A stretch of 64,000 nucleotides of DNA from Ascidia mentula (Eukaryota > Chordata > Ascidiacea > Phlebobranchia > Ascidiidae). Of this stretch, positions 26,481 through 37,118 are shown piece by piece. The stretch covers positions 17,300,501 through 17,364,500 of the forward strand of contig OX387200.1 of assembly GCA_947561715.1 (NCBI GenBank). The letters are read 5' to 3'. Numbering within the stretch: position 1 is the stretch's first letter; each line of letters opens with the position of its first letter. The position numbers and the translations under genes were made by a program. The notes under the pieces are model-generated. The model was not told where the DNA came from and did no database searches. It saw only the letters and a list, made by a program, of their open reading frames with translations.

Positions 26481-28123
26481 TTTCTACTGGTTTATAGCAA
26501 CATTTCATTTACTTTGGAATTTATGTTTACCATATGCATATGAAAATAACTCTAAGGGTCTCAGAGATATTTACAGTGTCTCGATGGCCTGAGCGCGAAT
26601 TGAGCCCCTTCGATTAATAAACCTGCTTCTGCCCCGTCCTATAAAGCACCCAGAACTAGGATATCTTCCCGAATAATTGTATTCATTTCTGTTATCTGCT
26701 TCGGTACATTACAACTTTCAATACAACGTTGATGTAATGTCAGCAAATAGAATGGCGAAGGCTATAAGACCAAATTTACGGGTAAAAACTGGGCCCTTTT
26801 ACGCTTTCCATTATGAGGTCTGATTGATCAATAATATCACGTGATATTACCAAACGGTCAATATAATACAAGAGCATAAAATACAGTACACATCGAGATT
26901 ATCTGTGAGAAGGGATATAAATGATTCAAACGTTGGGAGTCACTGGTTCACATGTTCTGGTGCTCACTAGCGGAAGGAGTTGATCCTTTTTGTATTATCT
27001 GGGACGCATTGAAATAGTTAGTGTAATATAAGAGTTTGTATCCTGTGAGAACATTTTATATGGTAAACAGAATATTAAATGACTCGCTTTACTTGAAAAC
27101 ATTCGATGGCCAAATCATTTGAGTCACATTATGGGATTTTGCAATACAAAGTTGCACGCAAAACATTACGCAATATAAACACTGTTTTCTGTGACGTATG
27201 TTACACATAGCATACATTACACGTGTTTGTATAAATGTTTCATGTCATTCACACATTTTTGGGTGGAGTGTCATATCGCCAATTGTATGCTGACAATTTG
27301 TTTTCTGTGTTGTGATTGTTTGACGTCAACTCAATGTGCCGTTGTTGCGTCGCACGGATCTTAGTGTTAGTGGAATATTGCTGCCTGCTCGTGCTGTCGA
27401 CTTGTTCTTGTCTGTCTGAGCTGCTGACTTATTGTAAATTTTATATTCCAGCCTATTTGCATAAGGATAATTTAAGTGCCGTTGTTTTCCGCTGACTGGT
27501 TGATCTGAAATCTCCCGAAATTTGTGAATCTGTAATAGCAAAAATTGCCTATTTCTCTTTTTGGTTGCTATAATACTGCAACTAGAAACCGCTCAAAACC
27601 TTTAAAACCTTCAAAAGAAAACGGAGTTGTTCGTTTTCACGGAAGTGGGTTGCACGTTGCAACTATTGTAGTAATCCCCCTTTTGCATTGTCCGGGCGCG
27701 GGAGTCACGCCCACCCCCACTGCCAATGACAGCGCAACAGCTATGCAACAACTTTTTGCCATTTCAATCAATGAAACCTTTGCTGGTTTGAAAGGTATGA
27801 CAAATATGTTATAAACAGAGCAGTGGAAACAATTGAGAATTTCAAACATGTTATAGTTTGGATTTGTGGAGACTTAAAATTCAAAAAAATTATGATGATT
27901 GCTTTGAAAAAATGGCCACCACCAACCAATTAGACTAGACGCAAAACGAATATTTTGTAAAAGAAAGGTATGTAGCTGTTGCGGCAGCACATCAATTACA
28001 TGGACATCATTTAAAAGTCCTTCCTTTTTCAAAAGGAAAATTGGAAACCCCTGATGTAACTGACTTTGAACTGATGAGAAAGTGAATAGAATCTTAAACA
28101 CAATACAAAAATTTTAGTGCCAC

Positions 28124-28390
28124 CTGTTCTTGGTCTACATCAGTGTTTCTTAACCTTTTTTGGATCACGAACTCCTAAAACATTCTTTGAAAAGCCATGG
28201 ACCCATTTGCAAGAAACACATTGCAAATGTCGAAAAATCATAAATCGTGGACAGTGAAACCGTATGGACAGAGGAAAATTCGTGGGTTTTCGGAATAATT
28301 GTATTTCGTTTCATGGACCCCTTAAAGCATCTTCTCGGACCCCTTGGGGGTTCATGGACTCCAGGTTAAGAACCCCTGGTCTACATCCAT
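28124..28390 (-). pseudogene. Relic TRAF first exon split by a MITE
   Basis: Ignoring the inserted element, the minus strand reads ATG GAT GTA GAC CAA GAA CAG (MDVDQEQ), the same seven codons as exon 1 of TRAF copies 2 and 3. The following bases are GTGGCA, a weak donor. A 238-bp hAT-like MITE with its 8-bp target duplication separates MDV from DQEQ. I found no further TRAF exons downstream before copy 1, so this is a solitary relic of a fourth unit or an abandoned first exon. Confidence 0.65.
28141..28378. mobile_element. hAT-like MITE with 8-bp target duplication
   Basis: Terminal inverted repeats are CAGTGTTTCTTAACC on the left and GGTTAAGAACCCCTG on the right. An exact 8-bp duplication GTCTACAT flanks it (28133-28140 and 28379-28386). 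Length is 238 bp with no coding capacity. TIR sequence and 8-bp duplication are the hallmarks of hAT elements. Confidence 0.85.
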
Positions 28391-28451
28391 GTTACTAATC
28401 CTTGCTGGCAGCTGATGTTTTTGGTGTGATTATTACGCCTGATAAAATGTA

Positions 28452-29350
28452 GGGAGACCGGGGATACCTCGGACACGGGGATACTTCGGACCAGGTATTT
28501 TACGTCCCAATTAGGTATTGTTAAGACACTTTTACAAAAGCTTTATGTCTCCACCAAACGTTAACAGGAACTTCAGTTAAACCAAGTTTTTTAATTTGTA
28601 TGTGTTAAAGGCTATATATCAGTCACAGTTAATCAAAATGCAGTAAATTTTGGTTGATTGCATATTCAAATACGTATTCTTGGATATAGGGCAATGATGA
28701 TTTTGTGTAACCTTTAAAAATACGGCCAAATTTTAATAATTTCTATGTCGTCACGTGGTCGGTGATACTTCGGACATCATGGCAAGAAATCGCGAGAAGA
28801 CCACACTTTTTGAGTTTTATGAAAAATTATCAGGTCATTGAAGAGAATAAACAGAGGCTGGATGAAATGATCGAATTTTGGCAGTAAGAAGAAGCCCCAA
28901 AGATGAAAAATCGTTTGTTGACCCGAAAATCTATAATATCCGTGCTGTAGGGTCGAAACGATGAGTGGCCACGCCCCGATTCTTGAAAGCTTGAATGATA
29001 TTTTGAGCGCGAAAAGCTTGAATGATATTTTATTTTGAGATATTGCGCCAAGTTTGATTTCGGATATTTGTTAAATAAACAAAAAAACGTCTGTTTAAAA
29101 CTTGCTGTCCGAGATATCCACAGTCACGTCCGATATTACCCCGGTACCGGGGTGACTTCGGACATTTGAGACCTGTTTAAAAAATGGGCTGAATGAGCAT
29201 TTTTTGTGAGATAAAACCAACCAAAACCCTTTCGTTTTTTGGGTAATGCTTTACTACTTACAACAAAGTAAAATTTAAGAATGTGGTTCATAATTAAAAA
29301 AAAATATGAAGAATTTTCCCAAAACCGTCCGAGCTATCCCCGGTCTCCCC
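28452..29350. mobile_element. TA-flanked TIR element, about 0.9 kb
   Basis: Left terminus GGGAGACCGGGGATACCTCG and right terminus ending ATCCCCGGTCTCCCC are inverted repeats of about 25 bp with few mismatches. TA dinucleotides flank both ends (28450-28451, 29351-29352), as in Tc1/mariner-type insertions. Related motifs recur inside (GATACTTCGGAC near 28485 and 28766, GGTGACTTCGGAC near 29151). No transposase frame is visible, so the element is nonautonomous. Confidence 0.7.
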
Positions 29351-29480
29351 TATTTGTCTAGCAGCAATACCATTAAACGACCATAGAAGTCAAACTTTAT
29401 TACTGCTATACAAGTGTACAAAATATAAACAGAAGAATCTTTTACATAGCTCCACATAGTTGCACAAGTACATTTTAGAA

Positions 29481-29892
29481 CAGTGGTTCTCAAACTGTGG
29501 TACGCGGACCACTAGTGGTACGCGAGAGCTTTTCAAGTGGTACGCGATTTAGTCTACTCTATACAATTTGCCGCACTTTGCAGAAGCCAAAACCGCTGCA
29601 AATACATGATGTCGGTTTCTTCATTGTGCATTTGTGACGCAATAGTATCAACGTGAAATTGTTGCACTGTTGAAGTAATTCTGACATCGTGTATTCAACT
29701 GTGCAACAATTTCAAGTTGATACTATTGCGTCACAAACGCACAATATAGAAAACCAAGCAACTGCTGATATTGGCTAAATTGTTATTCATTGGTGTTATG
29801 TCATAACAGTTATGGTATAGTAATACGGTGGTACGCAGTGCATTAAAAAAGAAATGAGCGGTACGTGATTGGAAAAAGTTTGAGAAACACTG
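29481..29892. mobile_element. hAT-like MITE with internal hairpin
   Basis: Begins CAGTGGTTCTCAAACT and ends AGTTTGAGAAACACTG, flanked by an exact 8-bp duplication TTTTAGAA (29473-29480, 29893-29900). Length is 412 bp. Inside, arms near 29626-29680 and 29693-29744 are reverse complements (CGCAATAGTATCAACGTGAA against its complement), giving a long hairpin. No coding capacity. Confidence 0.88.
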
Positions 29893-29904
29893 TTTTAGAA
29901 GGAC

Positions 29905-30035
29905 CGCCTACCGCGTGCTAGTTGGTCAGATAAGTGTCAGAGACTAGTTGGGTGGCAGAGAGAATGTCAAAGAATTAAAGTGGAAACGGGTTACACGTAT
30001 TTAATTAGTTACATGAAAAAAGATCTGTCGTTGAG
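29905..30035. repeat. Dispersed repeat, also at 61150-61290
   Basis: Shares ACCGCGTGC(T/C)AGTTGGT, GTCAGAGACTAGTTGGGTGG and CGGGTTACACGTATT, in the same order and orientation, with 61150-61290. The family is not recognised. Confidence 0.65.
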
Positions 30036-30287
30036 CCGGATGCCACAAGACTGTGAGAGTATATACATCCTTCGGTCCGTATGTGTTCCAAATTCCAAAA
30101 ACGGTTTATAATAGTTGTTACTGTCTTCGTTTCTGAAAATAATTTCAAATAAATAGAAAAAAATCACAAAAGTTAATTTAAATATTAGTTAATTTAGACA
30201 CTTACTGGTTGTGTGGTCTTGTTTGCCAAATGCTTTTCCACTATTTCTAAACAAAAACACACCACAAATTTAAAACAGTGAGGAGCT

Positions 30288-33200
30288 TTAACAGAAAATA
30301 TTTTTGCTACCTCTATGACGGGCGGAGAGAGACAGACCTTCCACTGTTAGGGAGTCCACAAGGGTTCTTCCAAAGGGAGCACCAAAATTATCCAGGTTGG
30401 AAGTAACAACCTGAATTCCAATGAAAATTGTATCTTCCTTGATGTAAGAACTTCCATAAATGACATTTTGAGCCACAAAAAGAGGAAACCCAGATGCACT
30501 GTTCATATCTACACAAAAGATGTATTTGTAGCTTCAATAAAATTTAATTACAATAAACTATTAGCAATGATAAGCAAAGTGGAGTCAATAATATAAATTG
30601 TGTAAGCTGCATACGGATGAAGTCTTTGGTTGGCAAAGTTGTCCATAGTCACACCCAGCTGCACTAATGAGACCTTTTAGGTTTAAACAGTGGCCAACTG
30701 TATGCAGCTTACACAATTTAGCAATGATCTGTTTAATATCAAAAAAAGGAAGTCATTGAGTTGTACTTAACACTTTACTGTAATTTATATAATTTAGTTA
30801 TATTTTTGCTTGCTACCGGAAGTAGGTTTCTTGAAACAATGCAAACGTGGATCAGGACTAAATGAGCGTGTTAGATGTTGACGATCAGGTCCCAGATCAA
30901 AAAGAACAAGGTTCACCTGTGTTTTAATACATAAAACTAACATCACAACAAACAGAAACATCTATACAGACAGTAAATATCATATAACATGCCTTGTGTG
31001 TAAATGGCCATGGCAGAAGTGCATCATAATCTCCTTTCATCAACATAAAGAACAAAGACATGTGTGTGTCCATGCCTGAAACAATTTTTAAAATCAACAT
31101 TAAAATTAAAAAAAAAATTAGAAGGTTAATTCTAGGATTGGTATCCCAAATCTAACATTTTTTACTCAGTAACCCTGTGTAAAATTAATTTTGAAATTCA
31201 TAAAGCAAATTAACAAAATACCCATTCCATGGCCATTAAGGTGGATGCGAGCACATATCTTGTATCCATATTGGCTCGTATAAAATGGCTGGCTGTGAAG
31301 TGACAAACTTCGTCCGGTGACAGCTTCTCTCATTCTCCGTGCATAATCTTTGATTTTCCACACCAACACTCCATTGTAACTTGTGTTCTCCAAAACCTTG
31401 TTTTGAATTTTAAAAGTCTTTTTATATTTGTTCTTTATTCATAAGTAAAGGTCAAGCTTCATAGGTTGAGATGTAAAGAATGTATGTTGCCAGAGTACAA
31501 GTTAAAAATCCAAGTTGATTAATTAAAATATAGTTTAGTTTGTTATATCTTTACAGATATACATGTTTTTTAGTAACAAAGTTTTTTTTTATTTCCAAAC
31601 CAAGTGATGTCATATTGTAACTTGGGGAAGAAAACAAAGCTGTAGCAGGGATATAAAGACAATTGTGATTTTTCACACTGCAAGAAAATAATTTTTCAAA
31701 AGTACAATTTTGTTTGCTATTATTAGTTTAGGATGCATGTTGGTATTTCTATGAAAATAAGTTTTGGTGGTGGGAAATACCCACCAGATAGACCTCTGTC
31801 ACAATGGAAAGAGCATGTCACAAAGTGATGCAAATAAGTCAATTTTTCGGTTGAATGAGCACACATGCATGTGCTGTTGACATGGCGAATTTTAGGGTGT
31901 TTGGGGCAGTTCTCGCGGGGTTTTGGGGTATTTTAATCAGGTGGTTACTGGCTGCTGCTGAAAATTATGGTGAAAATGGAGAACAAAATTCAGATTGTAT
32001 TTTTGGAAAAATGAATCGTTTAAGTGGTCAATTATTCGTGATTTTATGAAAGATTCATCATTCATCCCAGATGAAAAATTTTTGATCAAAGTTAGTCTCT
32101 AGAAAAATAGTTTAGCCACACCCCTTTTTTTAACTTTGTAGAGTATTAGTCCTATGTAAGTCACAAGACCCATCTACGGTCATTGGGAAACAAGCAGAAC
32201 AGTCGCCAGATGCATTACAGCAAAGGGCCTTGAAAACAAGATTTCTCCAATTTAATAATACACATATAGGTCTCCCTCAATGTTGATGTAATTAATGGAA
32301 TTTTGCTTCCTTATTTTGCATTAACTTAGTATTGAATTACTCGGCTGACTAGTCCTACAATCCTACAGCATCTAAGTATATGATGTAAACAGCTATGCTT
32401 TCTACTTGTGGCTTACTGTGAGAATCCTTGAACTCAAGGCTCCTTCGTTGCAAGAAATTTGTTTTTATTCCTATGGCTGTTTTACATTTTTTTTCTACTT
32501 TACAAACTTCTACTAATTTCTGTCACTTGTTGAATCACTGTGGTAAATATTATAAAATCTTCATCTGAATGTAGACTGCATATCAGGAATTCTTTTAAAG
32601 AAGTTTTGTGTGCAGGAAGTGCCCACCTTATAGTCCTCTGTTATAAAGAAAGATGCTATGTAACAAAGCAACCGGTGATGCAGTAAGGTCAAATTTAGGG
32701 TTGAATGAGCAGGAACGCATGTGCTGTTGCCAGGGCCATTTTCAGAGTGTTTGGTGCAGTTTTAGTGCATTATTTGGCCTTTTCGGTCAGCTAGTTATTT
32801 AGTGCTGGGTGTTGTCAAAAAGTTTGTTAAAAAAGCAGCAAAATGTTTAAGGGGATGCAGCTAAAAAATGAATCACAGAGGTATACCTTCATTTGTCATT
32901 TTATGTTAGGCCCTTTGTTTATGCATTTATGTCAAAATTAGTTGCAGGATAGTTGCTTAAAGCAAGGGTTCTCCTGGGTGGTCTGCAGCGACTGCACGGG
33001 GGTCCGTAAAGATATATCTAAAAACATTTCATACAGTGCGAAAGCAGTAATCAATGCAGTGCTTCATAACTAGAGTGGTTTAGTAAGCTTTACAATACGT
33101 ACATTGTACAATTACTTTACTTTTAAATGGTTCACTATCTTTGTATTTTACGATTTCAAAGTTGTTTTTAATTGTTTCTTTTACTATGCGTCTATGATGT

Positions 33201-36200
33201 AAGAATTAACATTTATCGACGATGAAGTTCTAGTGAGGTTAAGGTCGTATTTGCTGTTTTGTTGAGTTAAGTTACAGGTGATTTTGTGATTACACCAAAC
33301 TAAATTGAGTGTCGAGTTGTTGAACTTTAAACTAAAGTAGATTATGGAAAAATTTCTGATATGCAATAGCCATGCCGATAATTCGATTAATTCGGAAAAC
33401 GCAGTTTTAATCAATCAGATCTTGCATCATTCATCATTCTGATTTACCCAGAATACATGCTATATACCTGAAATCCAAGATCCATCTCTGCAATTGTCAC
33501 ATCATACATTCCAAGTTGCCTCTCAAAAGCATCAATCATTTGCATCAGGCGGTCTGCAAACATCATAATTTACTAGTTTCATCTTCACTGGAAGACATGA
33601 GTGTATCTAGGAGGGTCCCTGGATTCATTCATACTAGAAGATGTTCACATATGTAGCGTATTAACCTGGAGCATGACCACTGCCGCTAGATGATCCTCCA
33701 CTTCTACTGCTAGATTCAACTTTTCGTTCCAATTCTTCCAACTTTTGTCGGATAACAAGGATTTCAGCCTGTTGTTCCTCCAATTTTTTCTCGACCTCCT
33801 CAAGTTTTAAGTCGCCATTTTTAAGACCAAGTTCCTTCTTCAGTGCAAGATATTTGTCTGTCTGTGATGCCACCATTTTCTAAAAAAATAACCAATAAAT
33901 CATTTAAGCTCTTTTTTGACATCGGTTTAATTCCAGGCATTGTTTTCTTGTTGTGGTCATAAAAAAGATGCACAAGTTACAATTTTTATTTATTAAACTA
34001 CAAGCCATTAATGAGATCAACTAGTTTGAATCAGAAAAAAATAGCATGTGGAGGTATAAGAAATATTAATTGTTTCTGTTACAAGTGGTGCATTTCAGAT
34101 TATTATAGCACTGGCAAAACATCCTCAAGCAAACCTTCATTTTTCACAGATGTTTCGCCACCTATCCCACAAGACTTAAAAAGAGTTTTGTCAGAATGCC
34201 TTTCTGTACAAGACTGCATCTGGTAAAATCTAAAATTGTACCAAACAGTCTTCACTGCTATGTATTTTAATTAATACACCAGGCTCATCCAATGTCAATT
34301 CACCCAATGACCAAAAACCTACTTCTTTAATTTTAATAAGAAACACATGTGTAAAGTACTGTGGCACAGTAACACAAGCCAAATTTTAGCCCACTCGGAC
34401 TAATAGTTTTCTTTTTGGGTTAAATTTTACATCTGTATATAGTTTTGAATTTTTATTTATACTACAAATTACAATGACCTTTGTTGTTACCCCAAATTTG
34501 ATCTTGCCTGATGTGTGACCTGGATGTTAATTCGGATGTTCGCCCTTCAATTTTTAGGTCTACTTTAAAGCCATATGCTTCAATCATCTATCTGCTTCAT
34601 CTATCAGCACTAATTTTGATGTTGGCAGATCAATCTGCTTTACTTATAAGATTTGCAAATCCCAAGACTGCAAAAGTAACTCAGCAATTTCATCCCTTTG
34701 CACACAACAAGCTTATAAGTTAACCTGATTGATCCACCAATGAATTGTTCCTTGATGTGGTTTCTTTCACATCAATCCAGACACAAACAAACAAAGCTTC
34801 ATTTGTAGTTTGTACAAGAATAAAGCATGGATTGGGACATTTTTATTCGTTTCATGCATCCCTATGGGCAATCTACATTGTTCTGCTGGCCAAACCATGA
34901 AGAAATTTGTTGGACCACTGAAGAAAATATTTTGTGTGTAATGGAAACACAATTATTGGCCTCATAAAGCGGACATATGCTATAACAATAGAGGACAATG
35001 TAACAATTATAAGAATGTGGATGAAGATGGGTCCGATGAATATATAAATAGGGTTTATTTTCTGTATGCATTTGAATTAGGTACAGAAGGCTTGGATGCT
35101 TCAAAGGTAGGTAAATTACATACAAGGCAATAAAAGTCACCCAACTGCCGTATTTGATGCCACAGTTGACAGGAAAATAAGAGTATTGCTAAAATATCCA
35201 TTCTGCAGAAAAGGGGTTTTAACCCAAAAATCACTCTTGCATAACCAAACACAATGATATTTGCCTAAATTTCAGTTTTTGAAATGATGTAACAAGAAAA
35301 AAAAATGCCCCTCCAATTTTTTGATATGTTTAGGTACGGTAGACCAAAAAGTTAATAACCTCCGGGTCACACATAAGACTATGTCAAAAGCAGAGTTGTA
35401 ACAAAGGTCATTGTAATAATAATACAAAAAATACAAACCAATCACAGAATAAAGATCTGCATTCAATTCACTTCCAAACAACACTAAGTTCATCAAAATT
35501 GGCCACTAGTTTTTGAAATATAGTAGTTTTAAAACAGAAGGCATATATCCCAGTTTTGTCCCAAAACAGACACGTTGGAACGTAACTCTTGAAACACTGG
35601 TCCAATTAGACTAAAATGTGTGACTGTGCCATAATACCTAACACAACTCCCCAAATTTGTCAAAATTGAAGAGGTAAGGGATGTTATTATTTGATTTGAG
35701 ATGGAATGACTGTTTTCCGAAACAAAAATGGAACCAATTTACCTGCAAGTGAGGTAAACTTTGTACACTGCGTTTTACAGAAGATGCATCACTTTTGGCT
35801 GAATCAGCTTTTTGAGAAGCCAAGTTTGCCAAAGATTTACCTTCCTGCACCATACGTTGTAGTGACTTAAACTGTAATTCCATGGTTCCCTGGAAAACAT
35901 AACAAAAGTCATAGAATTGTTTTGTGCCAATAATGCTTTAAAAACCTGTAGTGTTTCATAGTTTTTCTGTGACTCAAAGAATTGAGCATCACTGGGAATT
36001 GCCTGTAAAAATCAGAAATTCAGATTTTGACATTGCTTTCAAGTTGTATAAGATTTACCAGCGAACTTGCTCCAAATTCACCGTTTAACGATCCTGGAGG
36101 ACCTCGCATTGCATTCATGTCAGGTATAGAGCTTGAAGAGGGTGTAGGAACTGAGTCATAATGGTCATCAACATTGTGTGACATGGACTGAAAAATATTT

Positions 36201-36932
36201 AAATGCCAGTAAATCATTAGATTTCTTAAAATAAACAATGTTTAGGGTGAAAATATTTAGTGTTACTGATTGTCAAATTGAATTCTCTTGATTTGGCACT
36301 CTTTGATACAACACATTTAATAATTTGATTTTCAACACCCAGGAATCTAAATCATAATTTCGAAGGCCATTGTGACATGATTTGCCTAAGATAAGTGTAT
36401 TCTTGTTTCCCCAATATATATCTGTTAATTTAAGGTACAACATCCCATTGTATATAAAAATGCCATGGCAAAGTTAAGTGTCATACAGGAATTATGCAAG
36501 GCACATACTTAATAAAGCAAAATTTCATTTAGTTTCAGGTGAATAATTTATAAATCCACCAAAACCTACAAATTCAATGTGATAATGACTAAATCAATGA
36601 TGCACATTGGGTGTGATATTTGAACATGTTATAGTGACGTAGAGTACTTTTGCATTTCATGAAAAAAGGGATAAAAATTGTAATGTTTAGTGTATCCCTT
36701 TTTATTATTGTAAGCCTGGGCACCTCATTTTTCATTCGATTATCCTACAAATATTTTTTCAATAAGGAACTGTTGTCTTTAACCCGAACTATGACGTTTT
36801 AGATAGATTAAACTCACACTGTGCTTGAGCATATTTTACCAAAAGTTTCACCTAAAACTATTTAAAAGAGTTACTATAGACAAACAAGGCATGGGAGACC
36901 TAATGTATTACTTGTTCTTGGTCAACATCCAT
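30288..36932 (-). CDS. TRAF3-like TRAF-domain protein, array copy 2
   Basis: Same gene plan as copy 1, ten exons in phase: 36912-36932, 36059-36187, 35946-36002, 35743-35889, 33666-33879, 33468-33553, 31222-31396, 30993-31075, 30817-30916 and 30288-30508, giving 410 residues. It starts MDVDQEQ, then [11 protein letters not shown], coiled-coil, Gly/Ser linker and MATH domain ([59 protein letters not shown]). No RING or zinc finger. The MATH core is less conserved than in copy 1 (LNGHGMG, then FDLGPDRQHLTRSFS). The donor after the exon at 30993 is GC, not GT. The reading frame runs past the usual domain end. It may stop at 30288, or splice at 30311 to short exons 30206-30246 and 30118-30132, ending TTQPKRRQ. 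The coiled-coil exon is two codons shorter than in copy 1. Confidence 0.83.
30599..30721. mobile_element. TIR MITE in the last intron of TRAF copy 2
   Basis: Ends TGTGTAAGCTGCATACGGAT and CAACTGTATGCAGCTTACACA are inverted repeats. The middle carries CAGCTGCACTAATGAGACCT and GTTTAAACAGTGGCC, the same core as the 47236-47381 element. It is absent at the matching place in copies 1 and 3. Confidence 0.75.
31776..31880. repeat. Direct repeat with 32617-32735
   Basis: A segment in the large intron of TRAF copy 2 recurs about 840 bp away in the same orientation. Shared blocks include CCCACC(A/T), ATAG(A)CCTCTGT, GTTGAATGAGCA and GCATGTGCTGTTG(A/C)CA. Probably two copies of one repeat or a local duplication. 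Family unknown. Confidence 0.55.
32148..32275. repeat. Dispersed repeat, also at 41700-41822
   Basis: About 125 bp starting CCTATGTAAGTCACAAGACC and ending ATATAGGTC match 41700-41822 closely, with a few substitutions and a small gap. Same orientation. May be a transposable-element fragment or part of the ancestral duplicated block. Confidence 0.7.
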
Positions 36933-37118
36933 TTTTCTGTAAAGTTGTTCTTCACAAAGCTAAAAATTTAGTTGTTTTTTAGCAACAGATTGAGTCACTG
37001 AGTACTTTGGTTCTAAAAGAAAGCACACCGCTGTAGTTTTGTTGGGATAAAACAAAAAAAAACTTCCGAACCAACACCATAACCACCACACGGTGCTTCC
37101 CCAGGGAAAGTTGGTGGT

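Larger units (their letters stand above)
21368..28123. other. Intergenic region between TRAF copy 1 and relic exon
   Basis: About 6.8 kb without an intact gene. It contains a degenerate hAT-like element, three decayed GNL2 fragments and a member of the small MITE family, each listed separately. Around 25466-25560 is a stretch (ACAACGATCCAGTTTAAAAT) that recurs upstream of TRAF copies 2 (near 39.05 kb) and 3 (near 47.86 kb), marking a shared upstream part of the duplicated unit. Confidence 0.55.

Noticed and set aside
27545-27849. Open frames on both strands near 27.6-27.8 kb
   Set aside because: No recognisable domain, no splice context, overlapping on both strands; consistent with chance.
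32940-33010. Possible hAT terminus (AAGGGTTCTCCTGG) in TRAF copy 2 intron
   Set aside because: Only one end seen, and the match to hAT termini is weak.
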